The notes beneath the pieces are model-generated. The model searched no databases and was not told the DNA's origin. It saw only the letters and a list, made by a program, of their open reading frames with translations. The translations under genes were made by a program, and so were the position numbers. From the NCBI RefSeq assembly GCF_030409315.1, contig NZ_JAUFPS010000012.1, forward strand, positions 47,820-111,819: 64,000 bases of DNA, written 5' to 3'. Origin of the DNA: Mucilaginibacter flavus (GTDB lineage Bacteria; Bacteroidota; Bacteroidia; Sphingobacteriales; Sphingobacteriaceae). Shown piece after piece: positions 33,929-43,788 of this stretch; position 1 is the stretch's first letter; every line of letters starts with the position of its first letter.

Positions 33929-33965
33929 TAATCCCTGTATCATTTTGATATGGGGATTTTTATTG
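33929..33965 (+). terminator. Terminator of argB-proC
   Basis: ATCCCTGTATCA and TGATATGGGGAT pair (12-13 bp with two G-U pairs) around a short T loop and are followed by a T run. Confidence 0.75.
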
Positions 33966-34003
33966 CATGCAAATACATCCCTTTAATAATTAAGCTATTA
34001 TAA

Positions 34004-34011
34004 TAACTTTG
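34004..34011 (+). promoter_or_regulatory. -7 box of the aspartate kinase promoter
   Basis: TAACTTTG matches TAnnTTTG exactly, 58 nt before the start codon. A clear TTG -33 element is missing. Confidence 0.55.
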
Positions 34012-34069
34012 CGGCAGCCTAAGGGCCTGGCACAATTATCGTATTTGCGTGCTATCTTTTTAGTATAAA

Positions 34070-35446
34070 ATGTTAACAGTAGAAAAAATCGGCGGTACAT
34101 CCATGACCGCATTGGCTGATGTTATCAAAAACATCATCCTGTTTGAACGTAGCGGCGACCAATTGTATAACCGCATCTTTGTAGTATCGGCCTTTTCGGG
34201 AGTAACCAACCTCCTGCTTGAAAATAAGAAGACCAAGGCTCCCGGCGTATATCACCGCCTGGCAACTTACAAGGATTTCCACAAGCCACTTAAAGAACTT
34301 ATTGTTAAGCTAAAACAGCTTAACAAAAACTACGAAAGCCTTGGCTTAAATCTTAACCAGGCCGATGCTTTTATTGAACAACGCTTAAAAGACGCGCAAA
34401 CTTACCTCGAAAACATTGCCAACATCCTGGCCTCGGGCTATGTGAATAAAGCGGATGTATTATTAGCAGCCCGCGAAATCCTGGCTTCGATAGGCGAAAC
34501 CCATTCAGCTTTTGTGTTTGCTAATATTTTGCAAAACATGGGCATCAACGCCACGTTTGTTGATTTGAGCGGCTTTCATGACCACCGGTCGTTAACTATT
34601 GATCAACGTATCCGCAAAGATCTGCAACATATTGATTTTGCCAATACCATCACCATTGTGACCGGTTACGCTAAAGGTACAGAAGGTATTATGCGCGAAT
34701 TTGACCGCGGCTACTCTGAAGTTACCTTTAGCAAAATAGCTGTTGAGGTACAGCCGCAGGAAGCCATTATACACAAAGAATACCACTTATGTACTGCCGA
34801 TCCACAACTGGTAGGCGTTGAAAACTGCTTCCCGGTGGGCAATACCAATTATGACGTGGCCGATCAATTGGCCGACGTTGGTATGGAGGCTATACACCCT
34901 AAGGCATCAAAACCGTTGGAGATAAACGATATTGACCTGCGTATCAAAAACACTTTTCAGCCAGAGCACCCCGGTACGCTGATAACCCGCGAATATATAT
35001 GTGATAAAAAACGGGTTGAAGTTATCACCGGCACCGAACATGTGCTGATGATAGACATTTACGATCCATCAATGGTGGGCAACGTAGGTACCGATTTTCA
35101 TATCATGCAGCTATTTTACAAATACGGCGTTAGCTACACCTTTAAGGCTACCAGCGCCAATAGCATTTCGATAGTAATCTGGGAAAAAGATTTCAATAAA
35201 AAACTAATCCAGGAGCTGGAGGATGATTACGAAAAAGTAACCGTTGAAAAAATGGCTATGGTTTGCCTCATCGGCTCAAACATGGATCAGCCCGGCCTAT
35301 TAGCCCGTTCGGCAACAGCATTGGCTAATCACGGCATCAATATCAAAAGCTGCGGGTTTGCATTGAGAAAAGTAAATATCCAGTTTTTAGTTGCAAGAGA
35401 AGATTTTGCCGAGGCTATTAAGGCTTTGAATAAGGTGATGATATAA
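34070..35446 (+). CDS. Aspartate kinase
   Basis: Phosphorylates aspartate, the entry step to lysine, threonine, methionine and diaminopimelate. 458 aa. N-terminal kinase motif EKIGGTSM at 5-12, where most aspartokinases read KFGGTS; catalytic-domain segments VTGYAKGTEGIMREFDRGYSEVT near 202-224. Two C-terminal ACT domains (about 320-385 and 390-458) make allosteric feedback likely. Monofunctional, with no homoserine dehydrogenase attached. The variant motif suggests a distinct subfamily. Transcribed alone. Confidence 0.92.
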   Translation: MLTVEKIGGTSMTALADVIKNIILFERSGDQLYNRIFVVSAFSGVTNLLLENKKTKAPGVYHRLATYKDFHKPLKELIVKLKQLNKNYESLGLNLNQADAFIEQRLKDAQTYLENIANILASGYVNKADVLLAAREILASIGETHSAFVFANILQNMGINATFVDLSGFHDHRSLTIDQRIRKDLQHIDFANTITIVTGYAKGTEGIMREFDRGYSEVTFSKIAVEVQPQEAIIHKEYHLCTADPQLVGVENCFPVGNTNYDVADQLADVGMEAIHPKASKPLEINDIDLRIKNTFQPEHPGTLITREYICDKKRVEVITGTEHVLMIDIYDPSMVGNVGTDFHIMQLFYKYGVSYTFKATSANSISIVIWEKDFNKKLIQELEDDYEKVTVEKMAMVCLIGSNMDQPGLLARSATALANHGINIKSCGFALRKVNIQFLVAREDFAEAIKALNKVMI

Positions 35447-35449
35447 AAA

Positions 35450-35543
35450 AGCTGAAAGCTTAAGGCTAAAAGCAGAGAGCGCTTATTTGCTTTCCGCTTT
35501 TAGCTTTCTGTGTTGGGTTTTCTGCCTTAAGCTTTCAGCTCTA
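35450..35543. repeat. Inverted heptamer repeat, GCTTAAG/GCTGAAA family
   Basis: Left units GCTGAAA, GCTTAAG, GCTAAAA, GCAGAGA (about 35451-35480). Right units GCTTTTA, GCTTTCT and then GCCTTAA, GCTTTCA, GCTCTAA (to about 35545). Same family as 26441-26586, with a shorter centre. Confidence 0.75.
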
Positions 35544-35616
35544 AATTGTAACTTTCCCGTAGCTAATTTCAATAATTGGCGCTTTTTAAGCATATTTAAA
35601 CTTACACAAGTTTCAT

Positions 35617-38427
35617 ATGCGTAGAATTTTACTCATCACCTGTCTATCAGTCATTGGCTTTAACGCATCCGCTCAACAAATTTCAAAAAAGCCTTTGGAT
35701 CATACCGTTTTTGACGGCTGGCAAAGCATCAGCGATCAACGGATCAGCAATGACGGTAAATGGATATTATACGTTATAAAACCGCAACAAGGTGATGCCG
35801 ACCTGGTAATTACAGATTCAAAAAACACCAATAAAATCCACGTTCCACGCGCGGATACGGCAAGGTTTAGCAAAGATGGTAAATTCGCGGTATTTCAGAT
35901 CAGGCCGTTTTATAAGGATACCCGGCAGGCTAAGATCAAAAAGAAAAAGCAATCGGAATTCCCGAAAGATACATTGGGATTTATAAGTCTTGCTTCACAG
36001 GCAATCACCAAAATACCATCTGTCAGAAACTTTAAAATAGCAGAACGGGCTGATGTAATAGCCTACCTTGCCGCGGGCGATACCCTAAAGAAACCGGCAG
36101 CAGCGGATACTTCAAAAAAAGCAGCAAGTAAAACAATTGCACCGCCTACTCACGAAGGTGCCGAGCTCACTGTAAAACAACTTGATGGTAAATTAAACCG
36201 CACTTTTAAATATGTTACAGAATATCAGGTTAGTAAGAATGGCAAGCTGGTAGCCTTTGTGGTCACCGCTCCTGCTAAGCAAAAGGAAGCCATATCCGGG
36301 TTGTATGTGTTCGAGGTTGACAAAAACACGGTGAAAACCATAAGTACAGGCAAAGGAACCTATAGCAACATTGTATTTGATGAAGCAAGCAGGCAAATTG
36401 CTTTTACAGCCGAAAAAAATCTGGAGAAAGCATTAGTAAAACCATTTAAACTATATTATTATAATTCAACGCAGGATAGCGCCCGGATAATATCGGCAGA
36501 AGGTTTCGCCAACATGCCCGAAAAATGGGCTGTGAGCGGTGATGGTAAGGTATACTTTAGCAAAAGCGGGGCTAAACTATATTTCGGCACCGCTCCTATC
36601 CGCAAACCCGTCGATACCACCATTGTTGATTTTGAGGTGGCCAAGCTGGATATATGGAACTACAAAGATGACTACCTGCAACCCCAGCAGCTTAAAAATC
36701 TTCAAAAAGAATTGAAACGCAGCTACCTGGCGGTCATCAAACCCGAAGATGCTGAATCAAAGCAAATACAATTAGGCAGCAAGGCCATCCCTGAAATATT
36801 TGTTGCCGAAAATAAAGATGCTCGTTATGTTTTAGGTGTTACCGATACCGGCGCGCGTGTACAATCGCAATGGGAAGGCGATACCAAACAACAAGCCATT
36901 TTGATTGATACCAAAAGCGGCAACAAAAGGTTAATTAACGGCAGCACCAATGCCCGCTACCGCATATCGCCAGATGGGCAATACGTTTTATGGTTTGATT
37001 TGGCGGAACAACAATGGTATAGCTACACTATTGCCACAGGCAGCAAAATAAACCTAACCAAATCCGTCGGCACAAAAATGGGCGACGAGTTGAATGATGT
37101 ACCTAACTTTGCCGGAGAGTACGGTGTAGCCGGCTGGACCAAAGATGATAAGGCCGTTTTGATTTATGACCGCTACGATATCTGGAGTATCGACCCGGCT
37201 ACGGGCGTAGCTACCAACTTTACCAATGGTATAGGCCGTAAAAACAAATTGATTATCAGGTATGATCAAACCGATCCTGAACAAAAGTTTATCCCATCCA
37301 AACAACCAATGTGGCTTTCGGCCCAGGATGAGGAAACCAAAGAATGGGGGTATTTTACAAAAAATCCTGAAGGTATTGATCCCCCTAAAAAAGCAGCATG
37401 GGGTAAAATGAGTTATGGCGACTTAACCAAAGCGAAAAACACCGCGCTATACATTTACACCAAAAGCAATTATCAATTACCTCCTGATTTATACGTATCA
37501 GCTGATCTTAAAAACGAGATCAAGCTAAGCGACATCAACCCTCAACAAGCCGAATACAACTGGGGCACGGCCGAGCTGGTTTCGTGGACAACCCCCAAAG
37601 GATACAAATCAAAAGGTATATTATACAAACCTGAAGATTTTGACCCCAATAAAAAATACCCGATGATTGTTTATTTTTATGAGAAATTATCAGAGGGATT
37701 ATACAATTACCTGCCTCCTGCCCCAACACCTTCACGGCTGCCTATATCCTTTTTTGTAAGCAATGGTTATCTGGTTTTCGCGCCGGATATCAGTTATCAA
37801 ACCGGCCACCCCGGCGCTTCGGCCGTTGAATTTATCAATTCGGGGGTTGAATCATTGAAGAAAAACACCTGGGTTGATGGCGCGCATATTGGTATACAGG
37901 GCCAAAGTTGGGGCGGTTACCAGGTGGCATACCTCATCACGCAAACCAATATGTATGCTGCCGCATGGGCAGGAGCGCCTGTCGCCAACATGACCTCGGC
38001 TTACGGTGGCATCCGCTGGGAATCGGGTGTAAACAGGCAATTTCAATATGAAAAAACACAAAGCCGTATTGGCGCAAGCCTTTGGGAAAAGCCCGAGTTA
38101 TACATTGAAAACTCTCCCCTTTTTCAGCTACCTAAAGTACAAACGCCCGTTATGATCATGAGCAACGATGCCGACGGTGCCGTGCCATGGTACCAGGGGA
38201 TAGAAATGTTTACCGGCTTACGCCGCCTGGGTAAACCGGTTTGGCTATTGCAATACAATGGCGAAGCCCACAACCTGGTACAGCGCCAAAACCGTAAAGA
38301 CATTACTATAAGGGAGCAGCAATATTTTGATCACTTTTTAAAAAGAGCCCCAATGCCGGTTTGGATGGCCAAAGGCGTACCAGCCGTTGATAAGGGTAAA
38401 GACTGGGGATTTGAACTGGAAAAGTAG
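35617..38427 (+). CDS. Secreted S9-family serine peptidase
   Basis: 936-aa prolyl-oligopeptidase-type enzyme. Signal peptide about 1-19 (ending ASAQ). Residues about 30-640 form the propeller-like region, and the alpha/beta-hydrolase domain occupies about 660-930. Catalytic triad: S764 in GQSWGG, D853 in NDADGAVP, H885 in GEAHNLV. Probably periplasmic and acting on oligopeptides. Longer than DPP-IV-type enzymes because of a charged Lys/Ala-rich stretch near 150-190. A terminator lies 30 nt after the stop. Confidence 0.92.
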   Translation: MRRILLITCLSVIGFNASAQQISKKPLDHTVFDGWQSISDQRISNDGKWILYVIKPQQGDADLVITDSKNTNKIHVPRADTARFSKDGKFAVFQIRPFYKDTRQAKIKKKKQSEFPKDTLGFISLASQAITKIPSVRNFKIAERADVIAYLAAGDTLKKPAAADTSKKAASKTIAPPTHEGAELTVKQLDGKLNRTFKYVTEYQVSKNGKLVAFVVTAPAKQKEAISGLYVFEVDKNTVKTISTGKGTYSNIVFDEASRQIAFTAEKNLEKALVKPFKLYYYNSTQDSARIISAEGFANMPEKWAVSGDGKVYFSKSGAKLYFGTAPIRKPVDTTIVDFEVAKLDIWNYKDDYLQPQQLKNLQKELKRSYLAVIKPEDAESKQIQLGSKAIPEIFVAENKDARYVLGVTDTGARVQSQWEGDTKQQAILIDTKSGNKRLINGSTNARYRISPDGQYVLWFDLAEQQWYSYTIATGSKINLTKSVGTKMGDELNDVPNFAGEYGVAGWTKDDKAVLIYDRYDIWSIDPATGVATNFTNGIGRKNKLIIRYDQTDPEQKFIPSKQPMWLSAQDEETKEWGYFTKNPEGIDPPKKAAWGKMSYGDLTKAKNTALYIYTKSNYQLPPDLYVSADLKNEIKLSDINPQQAEYNWGTAELVSWTTPKGYKSKGILYKPEDFDPNKKYPMIVYFYEKLSEGLYNYLPPAPTPSRLPISFFVSNGYLVFAPDISYQTGHPGASAVEFINSGVESLKKNTWVDGAHIGIQGQSWGGYQVAYLITQTNMYAAAWAGAPVANMTSAYGGIRWESGVNRQFQYEKTQSRIGASLWEKPELYIENSPLFQLPKVQTPVMIMSNDADGAVPWYQGIEMFTGLRRLGKPVWLLQYNGEAHNLVQRQNRKDITIREQQYFDHFLKRAPMPVWMAKGVPAVDKGKDWGFELEK

Positions 38428-38456
38428 CGTTCATTATAATAAACACATACTCAAAC

Positions 38457-38492
38457 AAAAAGGGTGACGGAAAAACTCCATCACCCTTTTTT
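38457..38492. terminator. Bidirectional terminator between S9 peptidase and gltA
   Basis: AGGGTGA (38461-38467) and TCACCCT (38481-38487), with an A run before and a T run after, so it works for both convergent genes. Confidence 0.8.
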
Positions 38493-38514
38493 ATTATTAT
38501 CTATCTGATTTTAC

Positions 38515-38572
38515 TCCTTTATCCTTACTCCAAAAGTCTTTTGTCCAAAAGTCCAATAGTCCCAAAAACCTA
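38515..38572. repeat. 7-8-nt periodic GTCC/GACTTTTGG tract
   Basis: Repeated words CCAAAAGTC, TTTTGTCC, AAAAGTCC, AATAGTCCC directly after the gltA stop. A related tract sits after yidC at 52401-52455. Confidence 0.6.
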
Positions 38573-39856
38573 CCTGTCTTTAATATTCTTATATTCCCTA
38601 TCAGTAGTACCGGTATAGATTTGTCTCGGGCGACCGATAGGCTCTTTGTTTTCTTTCATTTCTTTCCATTGCGCAATCCAACCCGGTAAACGGCCCAGGG
38701 CAAACAATACAGTAAACATTTCTGTAGGGAAGCCTAAAGCACGGTAAATAATACCAGAGTAAAAGTCAACGTTTGGATAAAGCTTGCGCTCTACAAAGTA
38801 AGGGTCTTTCAAGGCTACTTCTTCCAGCTTTTTAGCTATCTCCAACACCTCATCGTTAATACCTAACTTCTCTAAAATATCGTCACAAGCTTTTTTAATG
38901 ATCTTGGCACGCGGATCAAAGTTTTTGTATACACGGTGACCAAATCCCATTAAACGGAAAGGATCATTTTTATCCTTGGCTTTGGCAATCCATTTATCGG
39001 TATCGCCGCCATCATCCTTAATTTTTTCAAGCATTTCAATTACCGCCTGGTTAGCACCGCCGTGTAACGGACCCCAAAGTGCAGAGATACCGGCAGAAAT
39101 AGACGCATATAAATTAGCATCAGATGAACCTACGATACGCACAGTTGATGTTGAACAATTTTGCTCGTGATCTGCGTGCAGAATCAATAGTTTATTCATT
39201 ACATCAACTACTACCCTATCCACTTTATAATCCTCCGTACGTTCGGCAAAGGTCATGTACAGAAAGTTGGTTACATAGTCGTATTTGTTTTGAGGATATA
39301 CAACCGGGTGACCTAATGACTTTTTATAGATCCATGATACTACCGTACTCATTTTGGCCAACAGTTTCATTATCTCCAGGTTAACCTCTTCGGTTGATAA
39401 ACCTTGTTTTAATGATTCTGGGTTAAAGGCAGCCAATGCGCCAATCAATGATGAAAGCTGACCCATTGGATGAGATTTTGACGGGAAGCCGTCAAAAAAC
39501 TTCTTCATATCCTCATGAACCAATGTATGGCGACTCACCTGGTATTGAAAGTCTGCTAATTGAGTTTCAGTAGGTAATTCACCATAAATCAACAAGTAAG
39601 CAACTTCAATAAAGCTGGCATTTTCTGCCAGTTGTTCAATAGAATAACCACGATATTTAAGGATACCTTTTTCGCCATCGAGGAACGTGATAGCGCTTTT
39701 GGTAGCCCCTGTGTTTTTGTAGCCGATATCCAGCGTTACATAACCGCTTTGATCTCTCAGTTTTGAAATATCTATCGCTTTTTCACCTTCTGTACCCTCA
39801 ATTACCGGGAGTTCAAATGTTTTATCACCAATTATTAGTTGTGCTGTTTCCGACAT
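38570..39856 (-). CDS. gltA: Citrate synthase
   Basis: First enzyme of the TCA cycle, condensing oxaloacetate with acetyl-CoA. 428 aa, close to the Gram-negative type II (hexameric) length, with the N-terminal beta domain (about 1-60). Active-site histidines occur in WGPLHGGANQAVIEML and MGFGHRVYKNFDPRA, and the catalytic Asp in NVDFYSGI. Transcribed alone from a TAnnTTTG promoter. Confidence 0.96.
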   Translation of the reverse strand: MSETAQLIIGDKTFELPVIEGTEGEKAIDISKLRDQSGYVTLDIGYKNTGATKSAITFLDGEKGILKYRGYSIEQLAENASFIEVAYLLIYGELPTETQLADFQYQVSRHTLVHEDMKKFFDGFPSKSHPMGQLSSLIGALAAFNPESLKQGLSTEEVNLEIMKLLAKMSTVVSWIYKKSLGHPVVYPQNKYDYVTNFLYMTFAERTEDYKVDRVVVDVMNKLLILHADHEQNCSTSTVRIVGSSDANLYASISAGISALWGPLHGGANQAVIEMLEKIKDDGGDTDKWIAKAKDKNDPFRLMGFGHRVYKNFDPRAKIIKKACDDILEKLGINDEVLEIAKKLEEVALKDPYFVERKLYPNVDFYSGIIYRALGFPTEMFTVLFALGRLPGWIAQWKEMKENKEPIGRPRQIYTGTTDREYKNIKDR

Positions 39857-39876
39857 AGAAATTTTTGTATCTGCAA

Positions 39877-39884
39877 CAAATGTA
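39877..39884 (-). promoter_or_regulatory. -7 box of the gltA promoter
   Basis: On the minus strand TACATTTG, an exact TAnnTTTG match, about 20 nt before the gltA start. Confidence 0.55.
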
Positions 39885-40011
39885 AATAAATCTGCGTATT
39901 AATACCTGCTAAGATAATTTACTATTTGTAAATTTTTGGCTGCAAATTTATTAATTTAACCACCTTATAATAGGGACTATCCCTTCTTTACCCCTAAAAA
40001 ACCTGTAAATA

Positions 40012-43000
40012 ATGTCGTTGAAAGTTAGAACAATGTTAATGATCCAAAACGACGTCACTATTTATCGCTTGTTACTTCTTGGTTTAATTATAGCAAGCCC
40101 CTCGTTACATTACCTCTGCTATTACAATTCATATGATCCTATTTTACTTAGGTTAATCAATTGTTTTTTTTGCTTTGTATCACTTGCATTATCTTTTAGC
40201 GATAATAAAAAACTGTATACCATAAGCACTTATATTACGGTGCTGGCGTTTTTGGTTATTAATAATTGTGTATTGCTAAGTATTAATGGCTTTGAGCACG
40301 CTTATCTTTTTAGCTCCATTACCGTTTTTATTGCGTTAACATTATTTTGCAAACAGGGTTGGGAATTTGTTACTATTTGCGCACTTAATTTATGTGCCAT
40401 TATAACTGCATACATTGATGCTCCCGGGTTAAATATTTCTTTACCTGTACTTGTTGTGCTTGGTATTGTTTTCACCATCATAGCTTACGTATCCTTCCTG
40501 GTGGTTAAGGCCTACCAATTTCAGCTAAAAAATGCTGTGGATAAAGTAATGACTCTCAACAACAATATGCACTCACTCATCAGTTCATTTACCGATATGG
40601 TATTTGAATTTGATGAAAATAAAGTTTGCATCAATGTATGGTATAATGAACTCATTGAAAGATCTACCGACCCCAAATCAATTGTCGGTAAAACGCTTGA
40701 CCAGGTATTGCCACCAGAGAAAGCTAAGAAATACATTGATTGCCTTGATTTTGTGATAGCTAATCACCTGCCCATTTCTATTGAATACATTTCTGATTAT
40801 GGAACCGGGCAATGGTTTAGGTGTAACATGGTGCCGGTTTTTGACAGCAGCTTAAACTACACCGGGCGAATTTCGGCCACGCTGGTTGATATATCGGAAC
40901 AAAAAGTTGCTGCCGACGCTTTAAAAACCAACGAAGCCCTGTTACTTGAAGCCCAGGCCATTTCAAAAACCGGCAACTGGTGGTATGATCATGGCACCAG
41001 CGAAACCTATTGGAGCGATAACTTATATACACTGCTGGAAATTGACAGCATTCCGGCTAATATCAGCAAGTTTCATTATTACCTTAGCTTAATACACCCG
41101 GAGGATAGGGATGGTGCCGAAAGCTATTTATCGGCCATACACAAATTACCCCAGCCGCAATTTGAACACAAGTTTATCACCCCAAAAGGCAACATAAAAT
41201 ATATCAAAATTATCCGCGGCGATCTTTTAAAAGACGATGAAGGTAATAACAAGCGTATTTTTGGGGTATTACAAGATATAACCGATGCCCGCCTATCAGA
41301 AAAAGCTGTAAAAATTAGCCAGGTTGAACTAATGGAGGCGCAGGCCATTGCCAGAATTGGTAACTGGAAATGGAACCTTGATAAAAATTACCTGGCCTGG
41401 TCTGATGAGTTATACAACATTCACGAAATTTCGGTAGCCGCGGTTGAAGGGACCAATCCTTTAAAACTATTGCTAAAATATGTACATCCTAATGACAGGT
41501 ATATTTTAAAGCATTTGCTCAAAAAGCCAGGGCAACTAAAAGATGTATCGCACGAATACCGCATCATAACACCTAAAGGCAATGTCAAACACCTAAGTAT
41601 TATTATAGGTAAGTTATTATACCGCGAAGATGGCAGCATACGTAAATTTATTGGCACCTTACAAGACATTACCGAGCGTAAACAGGCCGAACTGGATTAT
41701 CGCCAGTCTGAAAGTAAATATAAGCTGGTTTTAGAAACCATTAACCTGGCTGCCATTACGCTTGATAAAGATGCCAACGTAGTATTCTGCAATAAACACC
41801 TGGCCGATTTAGTTGGTTATACGCAGACCGAGATTATTGGCATGAACTGGATGAAAAACTTTGTGCCCGATGATTTGCAGGAGTTTTTATTAGGATGGTT
41901 TGAAAACAATACCGTTAACGCGCATTTTGTAAATCCTATCATTTGCCGTAACGGCGAGCGGCGCATCATGAGCTGGCAAAACACCGTTAGTTACGATGAA
42001 AATGGCCACCTTAAAGGCACCACCAGTATTGGCGAGGATATAACCGACCAACAAAAAGCCAGGCAGGAACTCATCTGGGCCAAGGAAGTGGCCGAAAAGG
42101 CATCCAAATTCAAATCGGAGTTTCTATCCATCATGAGTCATGAAATTCGTACACCGATGAACGCGGTTATTGGTACCACCAATTTATTGCTATCAGAAAA
42201 CCCGCGGCCCGAGCAGTTAGAATATCTTAATACGCTCAAATTCTCTGGCGAGAACCTCTTGGCCATCATTAACGATATTTTAGATTATAATAAAATAGAA
42301 GCCGGAAAACTGGAGCTTAACAACTCGCTATTTAACCTGCACCAGCTTATTCAAAAAATAAAGCAATCTTTTCACGCAAGGGTTACCGAAAAACAGCTGG
42401 AACTTAATGTACACATTGATGATGGCATCCCCGAAATGATAACCGGCGATAGCATGCGTTTAAGACAGGTATTAAACAACCTTGTTAGCAATGCTGTTAA
42501 ATTTACACATACCGGTGGCGTTAGCATCAAACTGGCAAAGGAATTAATCAATAGCAATAACGTTACCGTAAAGTTTACTATTACAGATACAGGTATTGGC
42601 ATCTCACCAGAGAGTTTTAACCTTGTGTTTGATCCTTTTATGCAGGATAAACAGGTAATAAATAATGATTACGGTGGTACCGGGCTTGGCCTGGCTATTA
42701 CCAAACGCCTGGTTGAATTACATAACAGTACCATATCTGTTACCAGCGAGTTGGGCAAAGGAACATCTTTTACTTTTGCTATCGCATTTAATATCGCCCC
42801 CAAAACAATCGGCGATCAACCGGTTACACCTTCCGTTGCCGGCCATGCGCTAAGCCTAGGCGGCATGAATATACTGGTGGTTGACGATAATAAAATGAAC
42901 CTGATGATAGCTACCCGCTTCCTGAAAAAATGGAACGCCAGCGTTGATGAAGCGCTAAATGGACAAGTTGCGGTAGATATGGTAAACAGCAATAGTTATA

Positions 43001-43254
43001 ACCTAATCATTATGGATTTGCAAATGCCGGTTATGGATGGCTTTGAGGCTACCGCGATAATTAAAACTTTGCACCCAAACATCCCTATCATAGCCTTAAC
43101 AGCCGATGCCATGCCCGAAACCCATAACAAAGCATTTGAAGCAGGTATGTGCGATTACCTCACCAAGCCATTTATTCCAGAAACTTTGTTTGAAAAAGTA
43201 GCCAAATACGGTTTATCCACCTTGACCGCTATAGTAAAAAATGATATTGATTAG
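40012..43254 (+). CDS. Membrane hybrid sensor histidine kinase with PAS repeats
   Basis: 1080 aa. Six membrane helices within about 1-180, then four PAS/PAC modules (about 185-300, 305-430, 435-560, 565-690; WWYDHGTSETYWSDNLY and WKWNLDKNYLAWSDELY belong to PAS 2 and 3). HisKA carries the acceptor H710 (MSHEIRTPMNAVIG); HATPase has a G box around GGTGLGLAITKRL; a C-terminal receiver has D1002 in IMDLQMPVMDGFEAT. No output domain, so signal passes by phosphorelay to another protein. The stop overlaps the convergent lipoprotein stop by 4 nt. Its kinase-receiver half resembles the kinase at 56105-57637. Confidence 0.93.
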   Translation: MSLKVRTMLMIQNDVTIYRLLLLGLIIASPSLHYLCYYNSYDPILLRLINCFFCFVSLALSFSDNKKLYTISTYITVLAFLVINNCVLLSINGFEHAYLFSSITVFIALTLFCKQGWEFVTICALNLCAIITAYIDAPGLNISLPVLVVLGIVFTIIAYVSFLVVKAYQFQLKNAVDKVMTLNNNMHSLISSFTDMVFEFDENKVCINVWYNELIERSTDPKSIVGKTLDQVLPPEKAKKYIDCLDFVIANHLPISIEYISDYGTGQWFRCNMVPVFDSSLNYTGRISATLVDISEQKVAADALKTNEALLLEAQAISKTGNWWYDHGTSETYWSDNLYTLLEIDSIPANISKFHYYLSLIHPEDRDGAESYLSAIHKLPQPQFEHKFITPKGNIKYIKIIRGDLLKDDEGNNKRIFGVLQDITDARLSEKAVKISQVELMEAQAIARIGNWKWNLDKNYLAWSDELYNIHEISVAAVEGTNPLKLLLKYVHPNDRYILKHLLKKPGQLKDVSHEYRIITPKGNVKHLSIIIGKLLYREDGSIRKFIGTLQDITERKQAELDYRQSESKYKLVLETINLAAITLDKDANVVFCNKHLADLVGYTQTEIIGMNWMKNFVPDDLQEFLLGWFENNTVNAHFVNPIICRNGERRIMSWQNTVSYDENGHLKGTTSIGEDITDQQKARQELIWAKEVAEKASKFKSEFLSIMSHEIRTPMNAVIGTTNLLLSENPRPEQLEYLNTLKFSGENLLAIINDILDYNKIEAGKLELNNSLFNLHQLIQKIKQSFHARVTEKQLELNVHIDDGIPEMITGDSMRLRQVLNNLVSNAVKFTHTGGVSIKLAKELINSNNVTVKFTITDTGIGISPESFNLVFDPFMQDKQVINNDYGGTGLGLAITKRLVELHNSTISVTSELGKGTSFTFAIAFNIAPKTIGDQPVTPSVAGHALSLGGMNILVVDDNKMNLMIATRFLKKWNASVDEALNGQVAVDMVNSNSYNLIIMDLQMPVMDGFEATAIIKTLHPNIPIIALTADAMPETHNKAFEAGMCDYLTKPFIPETLFEKVAKYGLSTLTAIVKNDID

Positions 43255-43781
43255 TTAATTTGTTCCTTAACTTGCCCGCACTCTTTCATATGCTCTGGAA
43301 AGTAAGGGTTTTCTATCTTTTTGCTAAGCGATAGCCAGTACCCACCTTTACCACTATCAGCCATGGGGCAATAGTCAATATAAATGGTTGAAGCTTCAAT
43401 ACTTGAGCCTTTTACAAGAGCGATGATATCTGTACTTAAAATTAAAAAAGCGGCCCGTTGTGCTTTGATATCATTGGTGGTAGCTATTTGATGGGCAAGT
43501 GTAGCGGTTTCTGAGCAACCTTTAATGCTGGCCAGTTTGCCGTCAAGCGTAGCAGCCGCGGTTTTTATAGCCTCAACATCTGATTTTAGCAGCTGATCTT
43601 TTAAGCCAATGTATGCTGTAAATACATTATTGGTATTAACAGTATCTGCAACCTGCGCGTTTACAGCTTCAACAGCCGTAGTATCTTTTTTAACAGTATC
43701 CTGTTGTTTTTTTGTAGATTGATTACAAGCAGATGCAGCTAAAAGAGCCGCAAACATAAGAGTTTGGTTTACAATTTTCAT
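43251..43781 (-). CDS. DUF3347 lipoprotein
   Basis: 176 aa. Lipoprotein signal with cysteine at C19 (LLAASAC), then a low-complexity linker and a DUF3347 domain (about 50-170) ending in the typical YCPMADSGKGGYWLSLSKKIENPYFPEHMKECG. Such domains are often found with heavy-metal (CusB-like) efflux proteins, and the Cys, Met and His residues fit metal binding, but this is inference. It lies 7 nt downstream of an ABC permease gene on the same strand. Confidence 0.88.
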   Translation of the reverse strand: MKIVNQTLMFAALLAASACNQSTKKQQDTVKKDTTAVEAVNAQVADTVNTNNVFTAYIGLKDQLLKSDVEAIKTAAATLDGKLASIKGCSETATLAHQIATTNDIKAQRAAFLILSTDIIALVKGSSIEASTIYIDYCPMADSGKGGYWLSLSKKIENPYFPEHMKECGQVKEQIN

Positions 43782-43788
43782 TTATTGC

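Noticed and set aside
43251-43254. Overlapping stop codons as a frameshift signal
   Set aside because: A 4-nt overlap of convergent stops (TTAG) is simple gene packing; both proteins are full length.
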